A stretch of DNA of 64,000 nt from Scatosoma sp002474405 (GTDB taxonomy: Bacteria > Bacillota > Clostridia > Christensenellales > Borkfalkiaceae): positions 55,150 to 119,149 of the forward strand of contig CALAFO010000054.1 in assembly GCA_937892545.1 (NCBI GenBank). The letters are read 5' to 3'. Shown piece after piece: positions 9,144 through 19,360 of this stretch. A program made the position numbers and the translations under genes. The notes beneath the pieces are model-generated. The model was given only the letters and a program-made list of their open reading frames with translations, ran no database searches and had not been told where the DNA came from. Position 1 is the first letter of the stretch. The number at the start of each line of letters is the position of its first letter.

Positions 9144-11402
9144 ATGAATTACGGATTTAACGATAAAAAAGGCATTTTCACGCTGTACAATCCCGAAACG
9201 GGCAAGGATTGGAGCAATCATTTTTTCAACGACATGAGCTACATTATGAGCGTTACTCATACGGGCTCCACGTTTTCAAGGTATGTAAACAAAGATTCGG
9301 TGCAGGTAACGCTGAATTGCCCGCTCTCTTCGTTTTTGTATCTTCGCGACGCGGAAAGCAAAAAATATTGGAACATCGCGGGCTACCCCTCGCTGAATAA
9401 AATCAGCCGCTACAAATGCGAACACGGGCAGCAGTTCACGCGGATTTCCTCGCAGGCGCACAACATCGCGGCGTCCATTACGTTTGCCATCGCGCCGGAC
9501 GATACCCGCGAAGTGTGGAAAGTTACGCTGCAGAATAAAGACGACAAACAGAGAACGATCGATTTGTTCCCCGTTACGGCGTTCGATCTGAACGGATTCG
9601 CGCAGCCCGTGTATTACAGCTCGGTAACCACTTCGTTTACGCAGTTCGTTGAGGAAGCCAACGCGGTATTCAACGAAAATCACGATCCGTACCGCCCGCA
9701 CGAATTATCCTCCGGGTATATTCTTTCCAGCGAACCCGTATATTCTTACGACGGAAACTACGAAAAATTCATCGGCACGATGGGCACGCAGACGAAGCCG
9801 TACGTTCTGGAACACGGGCTGGACTGCACCCGTTCTTCGGCGACGGTGAGAATGCGCGGCGGCATTCTGCAAAACCGCATCGCGCTTGCCGCAGGCGAAA
9901 CGAAAACCGTTTATTTCGTTCTCGGCTTGATTCAGAGCAAGGAAGAGCTGGTGAAAAGATACGCCGACATCGTAGCCGGATGCGAAAAGATTATAAACGA
10001 CGCCGAGGAAGGCGAAGCGCGGTTCGGCAACCTCAGAACCAGATGCCCGGAACCGCAGTTCAACCGCATTTTAAACTTCTGGGCGGAACATCAGGTATCT
10101 TACTGCATGCTCGGCAAAAAAGCCGTACGGGACAACGCGCAGCTGGGCATGGCGATGCTGAATTTCAATCTGCCGCTTGCCAAAAAGACGATAGACGAAT
10201 GCGTGGCGCACCAATACAAAGACGGGCATGCCGTTCTTACCTGGTACCCGTATCTGGAACCGAACATCTATTCCGACCCTTCCGCGTGGATGATTTACGC
10301 GGCGTGCGGTTACGTGAAAGAATCGGGCGATTTCGGATATCTCGACAAGGAGCTCGATTATCTCGACGGCGGCAAAGCCACCGTGTACGAGCACCTGAAA
10401 CAGGCGATCGTGTGGTTTGAACGCAAAGACAATTACGGCGCGAACGGGCTGCCGAGAATTCATCACGCGGACTGGAACGACGCGCTGAATATTCCCGACG
10501 AAAAAGCGGAATCCGTTCTGATGGCGATGCTGATCTGCAAGGCGTACGACGATATGATTGAACTTTCTTCGTATCTCGGCGACAAGGATTATGCGGAAAA
10601 ATTGCAAAAAGCGAAGCGGAAACTGCAGAAAATCACCAACGAAAAAGCGTTCAACGGCGATTATTACGTACGCGCGTTTTCGAAATTCGGCGTCGTGGGC
10701 GACAAGACGAACGAAAACGGCGGAAAAATTTACGTGAATCCTCAGAGCTGGTCGATTCTTTCGGGGGTGTGCCCGAAAGACAGGCTGGAAAAGGTGATCG
10801 CCGCCATGGATTCCACCGAAACGAACGAAGGCATCCCCATGTGTATGCCGCCGTACAAAACTTACGACGAAACCGTGGGAAGAATGAGCGGCATGTTGCC
10901 CGGCGTGTACGAAAACGGCGGTATTTACAACCATGCCGGCTGCTTTAAAGTAATGGCGGACTGCAAACTGGGCAGAGGCGACAACGCCGTGAACGCGCTG
11001 AAAAAAATTGCGCCGGACGGCAGATTCAACCCCTCTTCTCTGACGACGACCGAGCCGTACGTATTTACCAACTGCTACTTAAAGCACCCGTCCGTGGATA
11101 TGCAGGTGGGATTTTCGTGGCAGACGGGTACTTCCGCCTGGGGGCTGATGTGCTACTACGAAGGCATTCTCGGCTTACAGCGCGGTTACGACGGACTGCA
11201 TATCGTACCCGCCCTGCCCTCTTCGTGGAAAACCTGCGAAGCGTACAGAAATTACCGCGGAAACCGTCTGCATGTGAGATATTTCAATCACGGAGGGAAA
11301 AACGTACGGCTGACCGTTGACGGAAAGAAAATCGACGGCAACGTCGTTCCCCTTTTCGACGACGACGGCGAACACGATATTAAAGTAGAACTCGACCGAT
11401 GA
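9144..11402 (+). CDS. GH94-type glycoside phosphorylase
   Basis: This is a 752-residue cytosolic protein with no signal peptide. It has the GH94 layout: an N-terminal beta-sandwich (about residues 1-270), then an (alpha/alpha)6 barrel. The catalytic-acid motif reads HADWNDALN around residues 444-452, matching the DWND signature of cellobiose- and chitobiose-type phosphorylases. The C-terminal part GLQRGYDGLHIVPALP is also typical. Such enzymes split beta-linked disaccharides with phosphate to give a sugar 1-phosphate. The enzyme would act on disaccharides delivered by the importer at the start of the operon. A GAGAGG site precedes the ATG, and the stop overlaps the next start (ATGA). Acceptor and donor specificity cannot be told from sequence. 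A related but clearly different copy lies at 20657-22942. Confidence 0.85.
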   Translation: MNYGFNDKKGIFTLYNPETGKDWSNHFFNDMSYIMSVTHTGSTFSRYVNKDSVQVTLNCPLSSFLYLRDAESKKYWNIAGYPSLNKISRYKCEHGQQFTRISSQAHNIAASITFAIAPDDTREVWKVTLQNKDDKQRTIDLFPVTAFDLNGFAQPVYYSSVTTSFTQFVEEANAVFNENHDPYRPHELSSGYILSSEPVYSYDGNYEKFIGTMGTQTKPYVLEHGLDCTRSSATVRMRGGILQNRIALAAGETKTVYFVLGLIQSKEELVKRYADIVAGCEKIINDAEEGEARFGNLRTRCPEPQFNRILNFWAEHQVSYCMLGKKAVRDNAQLGMAMLNFNLPLAKKTIDECVAHQYKDGHAVLTWYPYLEPNIYSDPSAWMIYAACGYVKESGDFGYLDKELDYLDGGKATVYEHLKQAIVWFERKDNYGANGLPRIHHADWNDALNIPDEKAESVLMAMLICKAYDDMIELSSYLGDKDYAEKLQKAKRKLQKITNEKAFNGDYYVRAFSKFGVVGDKTNENGGKIYVNPQSWSILSGVCPKDRLEKVIAAMDSTETNEGIPMCMPPYKTYDETVGRMSGMLPGVYENGGIYNHAGCFKVMADCKLGRGDNAVNALKKIAPDGRFNPSSLTTTEPYVFTNCYLKHPSVDMQVGFSWQTGTSAWGLMCYYEGILGLQRGYDGLHIVPALPSSWKTCEAYRNYRGNRLHVRYFNHGGKNVRLTVDGKKIDGNVVPLFDDDGEHDIKVELDR

Positions 11403-12112
11403 GCGAAAAATTTCTTGTGATGAGTCTGGACGACGGCGTTACTCAGGACGAACGAGTGATTTCCGTTTTCAGAAAATATGCCCTGACGGCAACGTTCAAT
11501 CTCAATTCCGGTCGGCTGGGAGAGCGGGAAGAAATTCCCGTTCCCGCCTACGACGGAAAGCCGCTCAGGCACGACAAGGTATCGGCGCGGCAGGTGCAAA
11601 ACGGTTTGTACGACGGCTTCGAAACGGCGTGCCACGGTTTTACGCACGCCTTCCTTCCCTCCCTTGACAAAAGCGGAGTCGAAAAAGAAATCGGCGACGA
11701 TTACGACGAGCTTTTTCGGCTGACGGGCACACAGCCGTGCGGCATCGCCTATGCCGGTCCCACACCGAACTATAACGAAACGGTGATCCGCACTCTGAAA
11801 AAAGGCAACCGGCTTATGTACGGGAGAACGATAGACGAAACGCACGGATTTTCCATGCCGGACGATTTCTATCGCTGGAACCCCACCTGCCAGTTCCGCG
11901 GCGACGAATTATTGCCGCGCGCGGAAGAATTTTTCGATTTTGTCCCCGATAAGGGCGACGCGCTGTTTTTTGTGTGGGGACATTCCTACGAATTCGATTT
12001 AGGCTTGGAATGTTGGGATAAACTGGAATATTTCTGCAAAGAAATTTCGGCGAGAAAGGATATTACCTGCCTTACGTGCAAAGAATTTTACGAACGGTTC
12101 GGACGACAATGA
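11399..12112 (+). CDS. Polysaccharide deacetylase-like protein (cytosolic)
   Basis: This 237-residue protein has a NodB-like fold. The metal/catalytic motif 1 reads MSLDDG near residues 8-13, in place of the usual SFDDG, and the metal-binding motif 2 reads ACHGFTH near residue 80. A later AYAGPTPNY block fits the third motif. There is no signal peptide, so it probably works in the cytoplasm on imported N- or O-acetylated sugars. It overlaps both neighbours by 4 bp, indicating translational coupling. The next gene encodes a related deacetylase with a lipoprotein signal, giving an inside and outside pair. The exact acetylated substrate is unknown. Confidence 0.8.
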   Translation: MSEKFLVMSLDDGVTQDERVISVFRKYALTATFNLNSGRLGEREEIPVPAYDGKPLRHDKVSARQVQNGLYDGFETACHGFTHAFLPSLDKSGVEKEIGDDYDELFRLTGTQPCGIAYAGPTPNYNETVIRTLKKGNRLMYGRTIDETHGFSMPDDFYRWNPTCQFRGDELLPRAEEFFDFVPDKGDALFFVWGHSYEFDLGLECWDKLEYFCKEISARKDITCLTCKEFYERFGRQ

Positions 12113-12921
12113 AAAAAATAATCCCGATGATTACGGCGATCATCCTGTGCTTGTTATGCGTAAATTGCAAACCCGCTGCGGATAAAGCGGAAGAAAACGA
12201 TATGACTGCTCCTAAAAAATATTTTACTCTCAGTTTCGACGACGGCACTTACGAGGACGAAAAACTCATCGCCCTGCTGAAAAAATACGATATTCCCGCC
12301 ACGTTCTGCATCAACACGGGACTGATGGACGGGAACGACGTAATAGAAGTGGCCGGAAACTGGCGACGCCTTGAATACGATTATGCGAAAACCAACGCCG
12401 TATACAGCGGCTTCGACGTGATTTCTCATGCGTACACGCACAAAGAATTTACGCGTTTAAGCGACGACGAAATTGTTTTTCAGGTGAAAACCGACTGCGA
12501 AAAAATCAAAGAACTTACGGGGAAAAGTCCCGCAGGCGTCGCTTACCCCGGCGGCACCGCGTATTACGACGACCGCGTGACAGACGTTCTGCTTTCCCGG
12601 ACGGACATCCGTTTCGCGAGAGACACCGACGACACGTACAAATTTGCGCTGCCGCAGAATTTTATGGCATGGAAGCCTACGTGCAGTCTGCTGGATAACA
12701 GACTGATGGCGCTTGCGAAAGAATTTGCGGAGAGCGAGGCGACGGAAGATATGCTGTTTTACGGCTGGGACCACCCGTGGGCGATAACGGCATACAACGC
12801 CTGGAAAAAAGTAGAGGAATTTTTTGCGTACATTTCCGGTCGGGACGACATTGTATACGTTTCGAATACGGAGTTTTACGAATTATACAAAAATAAAATT
12901 CCTTCAAAAGGGTTATGGTAA
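12109..12921 (+). CDS. Polysaccharide deacetylase lipoprotein
   Basis: This 270-residue NodB-type protein starts at the ATG at 12109, which overlaps the preceding stop. An upstream alternative start would lie inside the previous gene. The lipobox LCVNC lies about 20 residues in. Motif 1 is SFDDG near residue 41, motif 2 is SHAYTHKEF near residues 106-114, and YPGGTAYY is the third motif. It would deacetylate glycans at the outer membrane face. It resembles the preceding protein closely enough to suggest an old tandem duplication in which one copy gained or lost the export signal. Confidence 0.82.
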   Translation: MKKIIPMITAIILCLLCVNCKPAADKAEENDMTAPKKYFTLSFDDGTYEDEKLIALLKKYDIPATFCINTGLMDGNDVIEVAGNWRRLEYDYAKTNAVYSGFDVISHAYTHKEFTRLSDDEIVFQVKTDCEKIKELTGKSPAGVAYPGGTAYYDDRVTDVLLSRTDIRFARDTDDTYKFALPQNFMAWKPTCSLLDNRLMALAKEFAESEATEDMLFYGWDHPWAITAYNAWKKVEEFFAYISGRDDIVYVSNTEFYELYKNKIPSKGLW

Positions 12922-14690
12922 TGAAAAAATCGATTAAGTTTTTTGCTGCGGCGATTCTTTCCGCCCTGATTTTCCCCTCCGCCGCCGTGCGCGCCGGCGC
13001 CGACTGGTATCCGGACGACGTTCTTGCGGACGTTTCCGCCGCTGCGAGCGAGCTGAAAAATCCGCCCGCGGTGATTGCGGACGTTACTTCTTCAACCGTT
13101 CTCGAATCGCTGAAAAGCGGCGATACTCCCGCGCAGGCGATTCTTACCGTAGGCGAAAACGGCACCGTCAGAGGCGGAAACGGCGAAACTATCTGCACGT
13201 TGTCCGTCGCGCTGGACGAATACCTCGGCAAAACGATTCTGCCCGTTTTCCGCGTGGACGATTCCACCACGGACGAACTGCTTGCCTTTTTTACGACCAA
13301 CCGGCGTATCGACGACGCTTCGGTTGCCTCTTCTTCGTACGAAGCGGTGAAAAAAATCAGGACGGCATATCCCGCGCTGCGCGGAATCATCGAAGCCGAC
13401 GCCTCCGCCGATTTTAAAACAATCGCTTCCGCGGCGAACGCCGCCTATGCCGGCATCTGCGTTCTGCCCGAAGAAAGCGCCTCTTACGATACCGTGAGAT
13501 ATATCCAGGCAAGATTCAAAACCGTATGGGTGCGGGCGGAAAACGACGGACGAGTTTCCGTCAGAAACTGCGTGGCAAGCGGCTGCTTCGGCGTTGTTAC
13601 CGAAAACGCCTCCGCCGTGTACGCAACGCTTAGCGAATATACGGGCGGCGTGAGCCGTACACCCTATAACGCGGCGCACAGAGGTCTGCCGGAATCGCAC
13701 AACGAAAATTCGGTAAGCGGAACGCTTGCCGCCGTTGAAGCGGGCGCGACGCACGTGGAACTGGACTGTTATCTTACGACGGATAACGAAATCGCTTTCA
13801 TGCACGACGCAAACCTTGCAAGGACATCCACCGGCAGCGGAAACATCGAAAATTATTCTTCGGCGGAGCTGGAACGCTTTCGCCTGAAACAGTTTACCGA
13901 CGAAAAAATCCCCCTGCTGGAAGATATTGCCGCCGCGCTGAAAGGAAGCGACGTCGTTCTCGTGCTTGAAATCAAATCGGCAAAGAGCAACATCGTAAAC
14001 GTGCTGGCGGAAAAACTCGGCACGGCGGAACTCGGATTTTTAAAAGACTATCTTACGGTGATTTCTTTCGACAGAAATCAGTTGCAGGCAATGAAAACGA
14101 TATTGCCCGGAATTCCCGCGGCAGACCTCGGCGGAAAATCGTCGGACGATCTGAAAACGATTCTCGCGCGTTCGGGCGAATATAACTGCGGCATCGATTA
14201 TAATTACAACGCGATAGACAAAACAACCGCCGACGGGCTGATCGCGCGGGGATTTATCCCCTGGACGTGGACGTATTCGGGCGAAGTAACGGTGATCGGC
14301 GGACTGGAAAGCGGGATTCCCGCCATGACGAACAACAACGCCGACGCGTTGACGGTTTTTCCCGAAAAAGTAACCGTTCTCGGCGAACAGACGGAAGTAC
14401 CCGCAGCGGGCGGAACCGTACGGCTGAAAGTAACCGAATACGGCGGCGCCGAAAAAATCGTGGACGGAAAAGCGACGGACGTAACCGATCTCGGCAACGG
14501 ACAATATGAAGTTCTTGCCGAATACGAGCCTTCGGAATATTATCTTTCCACCACTTTGTACACGCAGAAACAAATCGTTACCGTAACGCGGAAAAAGACG
14601 GGCTGCGGCGCGGCGATCGGCGCGGCTCCGCTTGTTTTAACGCTTATCCCCGTTTTCTTATACGAATCGAAAAGGAAATTTTCAAAATGA
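12921..14690 (+). CDS. Surface glycerophosphodiester phosphodiesterase-like protein with Cys-containing C-terminal anchor
   Basis: The protein has 589 residues. The start at 12921 (TAATG overlap with the previous stop) has an AAAGGG site at a good distance; an ATG 6 bp earlier is less likely. A signal peptide spans about residues 1-25. Residues 30-245 look like a decayed copy of the same barrel without the catalytic motifs. Residues 249-475 are a full GDPD domain: AHRGLPESHNENS, HVELDCYLTTD, MHDANLARTSTG and LVLEIKS. An Ig-like segment follows, then KKTGCGAA, a hydrophobic stretch and a basic end, which should anchor it to the surface. GDPD enzymes cleave glycerophosphodiesters. In a glycan operon it may remove phosphodiester-linked groups from polymers, or act as an unusual glycan lyase/hydrolase; this is inference. 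Confidence 0.75.
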   Translation: MKKSIKFFAAAILSALIFPSAAVRAGADWYPDDVLADVSAAASELKNPPAVIADVTSSTVLESLKSGDTPAQAILTVGENGTVRGGNGETICTLSVALDEYLGKTILPVFRVDDSTTDELLAFFTTNRRIDDASVASSSYEAVKKIRTAYPALRGIIEADASADFKTIASAANAAYAGICVLPEESASYDTVRYIQARFKTVWVRAENDGRVSVRNCVASGCFGVVTENASAVYATLSEYTGGVSRTPYNAAHRGLPESHNENSVSGTLAAVEAGATHVELDCYLTTDNEIAFMHDANLARTSTGSGNIENYSSAELERFRLKQFTDEKIPLLEDIAAALKGSDVVLVLEIKSAKSNIVNVLAEKLGTAELGFLKDYLTVISFDRNQLQAMKTILPGIPAADLGGKSSDDLKTILARSGEYNCGIDYNYNAIDKTTADGLIARGFIPWTWTYSGEVTVIGGLESGIPAMTNNNADALTVFPEKVTVLGEQTEVPAAGGTVRLKVTEYGGAEKIVDGKATDVTDLGNGQYEVLAEYEPSEYYLSTTLYTQKQIVTVTRKKTGCGAAIGAAPLVLTLIPVFLYESKRKFSK

Positions 14691-16312
14691 ACCAGATTAC
14701 TTATGTTTTACCCCAGAAAATCGTTTCGGCAAGCGGCTGCATCGAAAACGCCGAATCGCTGCTGAAACAAAAAACCGTTCAGATCGGACTCGGCGAGGAC
14801 GACGTGGCGACAATAAAAGGTCCCGCGAGCATCGTTCTCGATTTCGGCTGCGAATTATGCGGAGGCATCCGTATTCTTACCCATTACATCACGGACGGCG
14901 CCCCGGTAAAAATCCGCTTCGGCGAATCGCTGACGGAAGCGATAACGCCGCTTGGCACGAAAAACGCGACGAACGACCATTCGCCGAGAGATTTTTTCGC
15001 CTGCATTCCGCAGCTTTCCTCTTTACGGTTCGGCGAAACGGGCTTCCGTTTCGTTTGTCTGGAATTTTCCGAAGGCGAATACAGAATTAAAAGCGTTCTT
15101 GCGGAAAGCGAACGGGAACCGCACGAAATCAAGGGCGACTTCGAATGTTCCGACCCGCTTGTGAACGAAATTTATTCCGTTGCGCGGCGCACGCTTTTTC
15201 TCTGCCTGCAGAAAGATATGATTTGGGACGGCATCAAGCGCGACAGGCTGGTGTGGATAGGCGATCTGCATCCCGAAACGCTCGGACTGCTGTATACCGC
15301 GGGCGGCATAAAAAACATTGAAAACTGCCTTGATTTCGCCGCTACGGAAACGCCCCCCACCGGCTGGATGAACACGCTGACGGCGTATTCGTTCTGGTGG
15401 ATCGTCGTGCTGTACGATTATTATCGCTTTACGGGGAAAACCGACATGGTTTTAAAACATGCCGATTACCTCGATAAACTCACGGAACATACCGACAGCC
15501 TGATCGGCAACGACGGCTCCACGGATTTTCCGAGCGATTTTCTCGACTGGCCTACCAGCGGCAGCAAAGACGCGGCGGAAGGCGTTGCCGCGCTGTGCAA
15601 AATCGCGTGCGAACGGGCGAGAACGCTGCTTCGCATTGCGGGGAAAAACCCCTCTCACGCGCAAAACGCGGTGGCAAAACTTGCGGCAAGGCGCCCCGTG
15701 CCCCTCACGGCGAAACAGGCGATCGCCATGCGCTATCTCGCGTTCGGAAAAGACGCGGAAACGGTGGGAAAACAGCTGACCGACGGCGGAGCCAAAGGCT
15801 TATCGACGTTTATGAGTTATTATATTTTATCCGCAATCGGTCGGACCGCCGGAACGGAAAACGCGCTTGCCGTGATGAAAGAATACTACGGCGGCATGCT
15901 GGAAAAAGGCGCTACGTCGTTCTGGGAGGATTTCGACGTGGAATGGATTCCTCAGAGCGGCAGAATCGACGAATTGCCGGCGGAAGGACAGAAAGATATT
16001 CACGGCGATTTCGGCAAATACTGTTATACGGGTTTCCGCCATTCGCTTTGCCACGGCTGGTCGTGCGGGCCGATAGAATTTCTGGCGGAATCGGTACTGG
16101 GAATCACCGTTTCCGAAACCGATTGCAAAGCCGTCTCCGTTACCCCCTCGCTCGGCAATCTGACGTATGCGAAAGGGAAATTCCCCACGCCTTACGGCAT
16201 CGTGGAAGTTTCTCACACGGCTGCCGCCGACGGCATCCGCACGAAGATCACCGCGCCGAAAGAAATTACCGTTTCCGCAAACGGCTGCATCGCCGACATC
16301 AGATATATTTAA
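14687..16312 (+). CDS. GH78-like alpha-L-rhamnosidase
   Basis: This 541-residue protein has no signal peptide and is probably cytosolic. An N-terminal beta-sandwich (about residues 40-140, with LDFGCELCGGI) precedes an (alpha/alpha)6 barrel. The barrel carries the rhamnosidase hallmark DGIKRDRLVWIGDLHPE near residues 183-199, then DFLDWP and LCHGWSCGP, and a beta-sheet tail. It would remove alpha-linked rhamnose, or a similar sugar, from imported oligosaccharides. It is shorter than typical GH78 enzymes, lacking the extra N-terminal sandwich domains. The start overlaps the previous stop by 4 bp and has an AAAGGAA site. A related non-rhamnose specificity is possible. Confidence 0.75.
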   Translation: MNQITYVLPQKIVSASGCIENAESLLKQKTVQIGLGEDDVATIKGPASIVLDFGCELCGGIRILTHYITDGAPVKIRFGESLTEAITPLGTKNATNDHSPRDFFACIPQLSSLRFGETGFRFVCLEFSEGEYRIKSVLAESEREPHEIKGDFECSDPLVNEIYSVARRTLFLCLQKDMIWDGIKRDRLVWIGDLHPETLGLLYTAGGIKNIENCLDFAATETPPTGWMNTLTAYSFWWIVVLYDYYRFTGKTDMVLKHADYLDKLTEHTDSLIGNDGSTDFPSDFLDWPTSGSKDAAEGVAALCKIACERARTLLRIAGKNPSHAQNAVAKLAARRPVPLTAKQAIAMRYLAFGKDAETVGKQLTDGGAKGLSTFMSYYILSAIGRTAGTENALAVMKEYYGGMLEKGATSFWEDFDVEWIPQSGRIDELPAEGQKDIHGDFGKYCYTGFRHSLCHGWSCGPIEFLAESVLGITVSETDCKAVSVTPSLGNLTYAKGKFPTPYGIVEVSHTAAADGIRTKITAPKEITVSANGCIADIRYI

Positions 16313-16318
16313 ATTTTT

Positions 16319-19243
16319 ATGGACATGAATTTCGAATTACTGAAAAATCCTACCGTCGTTTACCGCGGAAAGCCTTTCTGGGCATGGAACGGGAAAATAG
16401 AGAAAAGCGAAGCGGAAAAGCAGGTGAAAGCCTTTAAAAAAATGGGCTTCGGCGGAGCGTTTATCCATTCGCGGACGGGGCTTGTTACCGAATATATGAG
16501 CGAGGAATGGCTGGACGACGTGAAGTTTGCCGCCATGAAACTGCATGAAAACGGCATGGAAGCCTATCTTTACGACGAAGATCGCTGGCCGAGCGGCACC
16601 TGCGGCGGCTACGTTACCGCCGAAAAGCAGTTTCGGGCGAAATACATGATTTACCGCGAAGTGCAAGGCGACTACGAAACGCCGGAAAATTTTCTCGGTC
16701 TTTTCGCCGTGGAATTTGCGGGCGACGCCGTGGAAAAATACCGCGCCATCGCCGATCCGCGCGACAAACGCGAAAACGAAAGAGTGTTCGTATTCTACTA
16801 CGACTACATGCAGCCGGACAGCTTTTACAACGGTTACACTTACGCGGACACGATGAACAAAGCCGCGACGGAGCGCTTTCTGGCGCTGACGCACGAAAAA
16901 TATTACAAGGCTTTCGGCGAATTGTTCGGAACCGTGATTCAGGGGATATTCACCGACGAACCGCACAGAAACCCCTACCTCAACGGCTTCGGCAGAAAAG
17001 AAAAACGCGCCGAAAAAGAAATTCCCTATACGTATTGTTTGTTTGAGGAATTCGAAAAACGCAACGGTTATAAAATTCAGGAGCGGCTGCCGCTGCTGTG
17101 GTTCGGCGACGCGCACAACGAATTCTGCAAAGAGGCGTACGACCTTATCGAAACCGAGCAGGAACTCTTCCTCGAAAATTTCGCGATCCCCTACCGCAAC
17201 TGGTGCCGCAGCCATCATCTGCGCGTAACGGGGCACGTTCTGCACGAAGATAATCTTGCCGCGCAGACGACGATGTGCGGCAGCGTGATGAGATATTACG
17301 AATACATGGATATGCCCGGCATGGATAATCTGTGCGAGGATAATTTTGCCGTGAACGTTCCGTCGCTCGTAAAATCCGTTGCAAAGCAGCTCGGCAAAAA
17401 ATTCGTGCTGGACGAATTATACGCCGCGACGGGCTGGAAAATGACGTTTGCGGATTACAAGCGCACGGGCGAATGGCAGAGCATGGGCGGCATCAATCTG
17501 CGTTGCCCGCACCTCAGCTGGTACACGATGAAAGGACAGGCAAAACGCGATTATCCCGCAAGCTTTCTCACGCAATCGGCATGGTATCAGGACTTCGGCT
17601 ATACGGAAAGCTATTTTTCACGCCTGCAATACCTTCTCACCGAAGGCGAAGAACAGGTTGACGCGGCAATCATCAACCCCGTGGAATCGCTCTGGGGGCT
17701 TGTGAACGAGCGCACCTTTAAAAACTGTTTCGGTTCGGACGTTCCCGCCGTATGCAAACTCGAAAAAGAATATTACGACCTGTTTTATTATATCCGCATG
17801 CACGGCGGAAGCGCGGATTATATCGACGAAGGCATTTTCTCCGCACACGGCGGCACGGAAGGCAACGAACTGGTTGTCGGGAAAAAACGTTATAAAAAAG
17901 TGATTCTGAACGGCAATATCAATCTGCGCCTTTCCACCCTGAATGCGTTGAAAAGCTTTCTGCATAACGGCGGCACGCTGATTGTTGCGGGTGACATGCC
18001 CCGCTATCTCGACGGAGTGCGGCACGATTACGCGGAAGATCTGCAAGGCGCGATACGCACGGAATTCGCCCCCGAAAAGGTTTTCGGGCTCATCCGTCAG
18101 CCGGATTATTGTACGAACAGCGATGAAATCATCGCCGAAAAACGGACGTTCGGGATCAGCGCCTGCTATTTCTTCCTGAACCGCGCGGAAGGAAACACGC
18201 AGACGGAAATTTTCATCGATACCGATCGGATTCCCGCCGCCGTAAACCTGACGGACGGCACGCTTGCGCCCGTTGCCTTCCGAAGAAACGGGCATACCGT
18301 TTCGATAAAAAAGGACTTTGCGCGCGGAGAATTGCTTGCCGTATATTGTTCCGACGATAACCCGACCGAAGAAAAACAGCTCCGCTATGAAACCGTCGCG
18401 TTCCCCGAACAATTCGATTACAAACTTTCCGAGCCGAATATTCTTCCCCTCGACGTTGCCGAATGTTACGTAGACGGCGAATTTTTCTGCAAAGACTCCG
18501 TTCTGACCGTCGACGAAAAATTGCGGGATCGTTTTTCGATGACGCGCCGCCACGGAGAAATGGTTCAGCCGTGGTTCAGAAACAAATATTTCCCTGCCCC
18601 CGCCGTCGCGGCAAAAGTTACGCTCGTCTTTGATTTCTTCGCCGAAGAGATTCCGCAGAACGCGTATCTGATGACCGAAGATCCGTGCGCGGAGATCGCC
18701 ATTAACGGAACGCCTCTGCGCGGCGAAATCTCCGAGGGGTATATAGACGTCTGTTTCAAAAGGATAAAAATTCCGGAAAGCGCCATTCTGCCGGGTTGCA
18801 ATAAAATTTCGGTTGCTTTTGACTTCACCGACCGATACGACATCGAAAGTTTGTATCTTACCGGCGATTTCGGCGTAGACGAAAACGATAAAATTACGGC
18901 ACTGCCGCGCAAACTGCGCCCCGGAGACGTCTGCCCGCAGGGATTGAAGTACTACGGCGGAAGAATTATACTTTCCGCGCCGTTGGATAACGGAAATTAC
19001 CGGGTACGGCTGAACGGACTGCCTGCGGCGATTTGTTATTTCAATTCGGCACCCGTTGCCTTTCTGCCGTATGAAACGGATTTTTCCGTTACGGAAAATC
19101 TGCTTACCGTGGAAGAAGTTTTCACCCGCCAGAACGTTTTCGGCAGCACGCCGGAAGGCGGGAAGCACAGCGGAATAATCCCTCAGGGATTGCCCGTTGC
19201 CGAAGAAATTACTCTGTTACGCGCCACGGAACAGACGCAATAA
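16319..19243 (+). CDS. GH106-like glycoside hydrolase
   Basis: This is a 974-residue protein without a signal peptide and the last gene of the operon. Its N-terminal barrel begins with KPFWAWNGK and GGAFIHSRTGL. It contains YDEDRWPSGTCGG near residues 82-94, a probable catalytic TDEP motif near residue 219, and VLDELYAATGW near residues 363-373. C-terminal beta domains follow. The same pattern occurs in the protein at 27426-29912. GH106 members are retained here as the closest named family (alpha-L-rhamnosidases), but many relatives are uncharacterised. Together with the preceding GH78-like enzyme it suggests rhamnose-containing substrates. There is no good ribosome site before the ATG at 16319; an ATG 6 bp later is equally possible. 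Confidence 0.6.
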   Translation: MDMNFELLKNPTVVYRGKPFWAWNGKIEKSEAEKQVKAFKKMGFGGAFIHSRTGLVTEYMSEEWLDDVKFAAMKLHENGMEAYLYDEDRWPSGTCGGYVTAEKQFRAKYMIYREVQGDYETPENFLGLFAVEFAGDAVEKYRAIADPRDKRENERVFVFYYDYMQPDSFYNGYTYADTMNKAATERFLALTHEKYYKAFGELFGTVIQGIFTDEPHRNPYLNGFGRKEKRAEKEIPYTYCLFEEFEKRNGYKIQERLPLLWFGDAHNEFCKEAYDLIETEQELFLENFAIPYRNWCRSHHLRVTGHVLHEDNLAAQTTMCGSVMRYYEYMDMPGMDNLCEDNFAVNVPSLVKSVAKQLGKKFVLDELYAATGWKMTFADYKRTGEWQSMGGINLRCPHLSWYTMKGQAKRDYPASFLTQSAWYQDFGYTESYFSRLQYLLTEGEEQVDAAIINPVESLWGLVNERTFKNCFGSDVPAVCKLEKEYYDLFYYIRMHGGSADYIDEGIFSAHGGTEGNELVVGKKRYKKVILNGNINLRLSTLNALKSFLHNGGTLIVAGDMPRYLDGVRHDYAEDLQGAIRTEFAPEKVFGLIRQPDYCTNSDEIIAEKRTFGISACYFFLNRAEGNTQTEIFIDTDRIPAAVNLTDGTLAPVAFRRNGHTVSIKKDFARGELLAVYCSDDNPTEEKQLRYETVAFPEQFDYKLSEPNILPLDVAECYVDGEFFCKDSVLTVDEKLRDRFSMTRRHGEMVQPWFRNKYFPAPAVAAKVTLVFDFFAEEIPQNAYLMTEDPCAEIAINGTPLRGEISEGYIDVCFKRIKIPESAILPGCNKISVAFDFTDRYDIESLYLTGDFGVDENDKITALPRKLRPGDVCPQGLKYYGGRIILSAPLDNGNYRVRLNGLPAAICYFNSAPVAFLPYETDFSVTENLLTVEEVFTRQNVFGSTPEGGKHSGIIPQGLPVAEEITLLRATEQTQ

Positions 19244-19289
19244 TCCGCCGCCCACGCGGAAAAAGCAGAAAAAACGCTTAATACATGAA

Positions 19290-19327
19290 AAATAACCGCT
19301 GCGGAGAAATTCCGCCGCGGTTATTTT
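19290..19327. terminator. Bidirectional rho-independent terminator
   Basis: A near-perfect stem (AATAACCGC...GCGGTTATT with inner GCGG/CCGC) closes a short loop. It has an A-run on the left and TTTTGTTTT on the right, so it can stop transcripts from both sides. It lies between the end of the + strand operon and the end of the converging - strand operon. Confidence 0.85.
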
Positions 19328-19360
19328 GTTTTACAAACCCATATGTATTCCGTACAAAAT

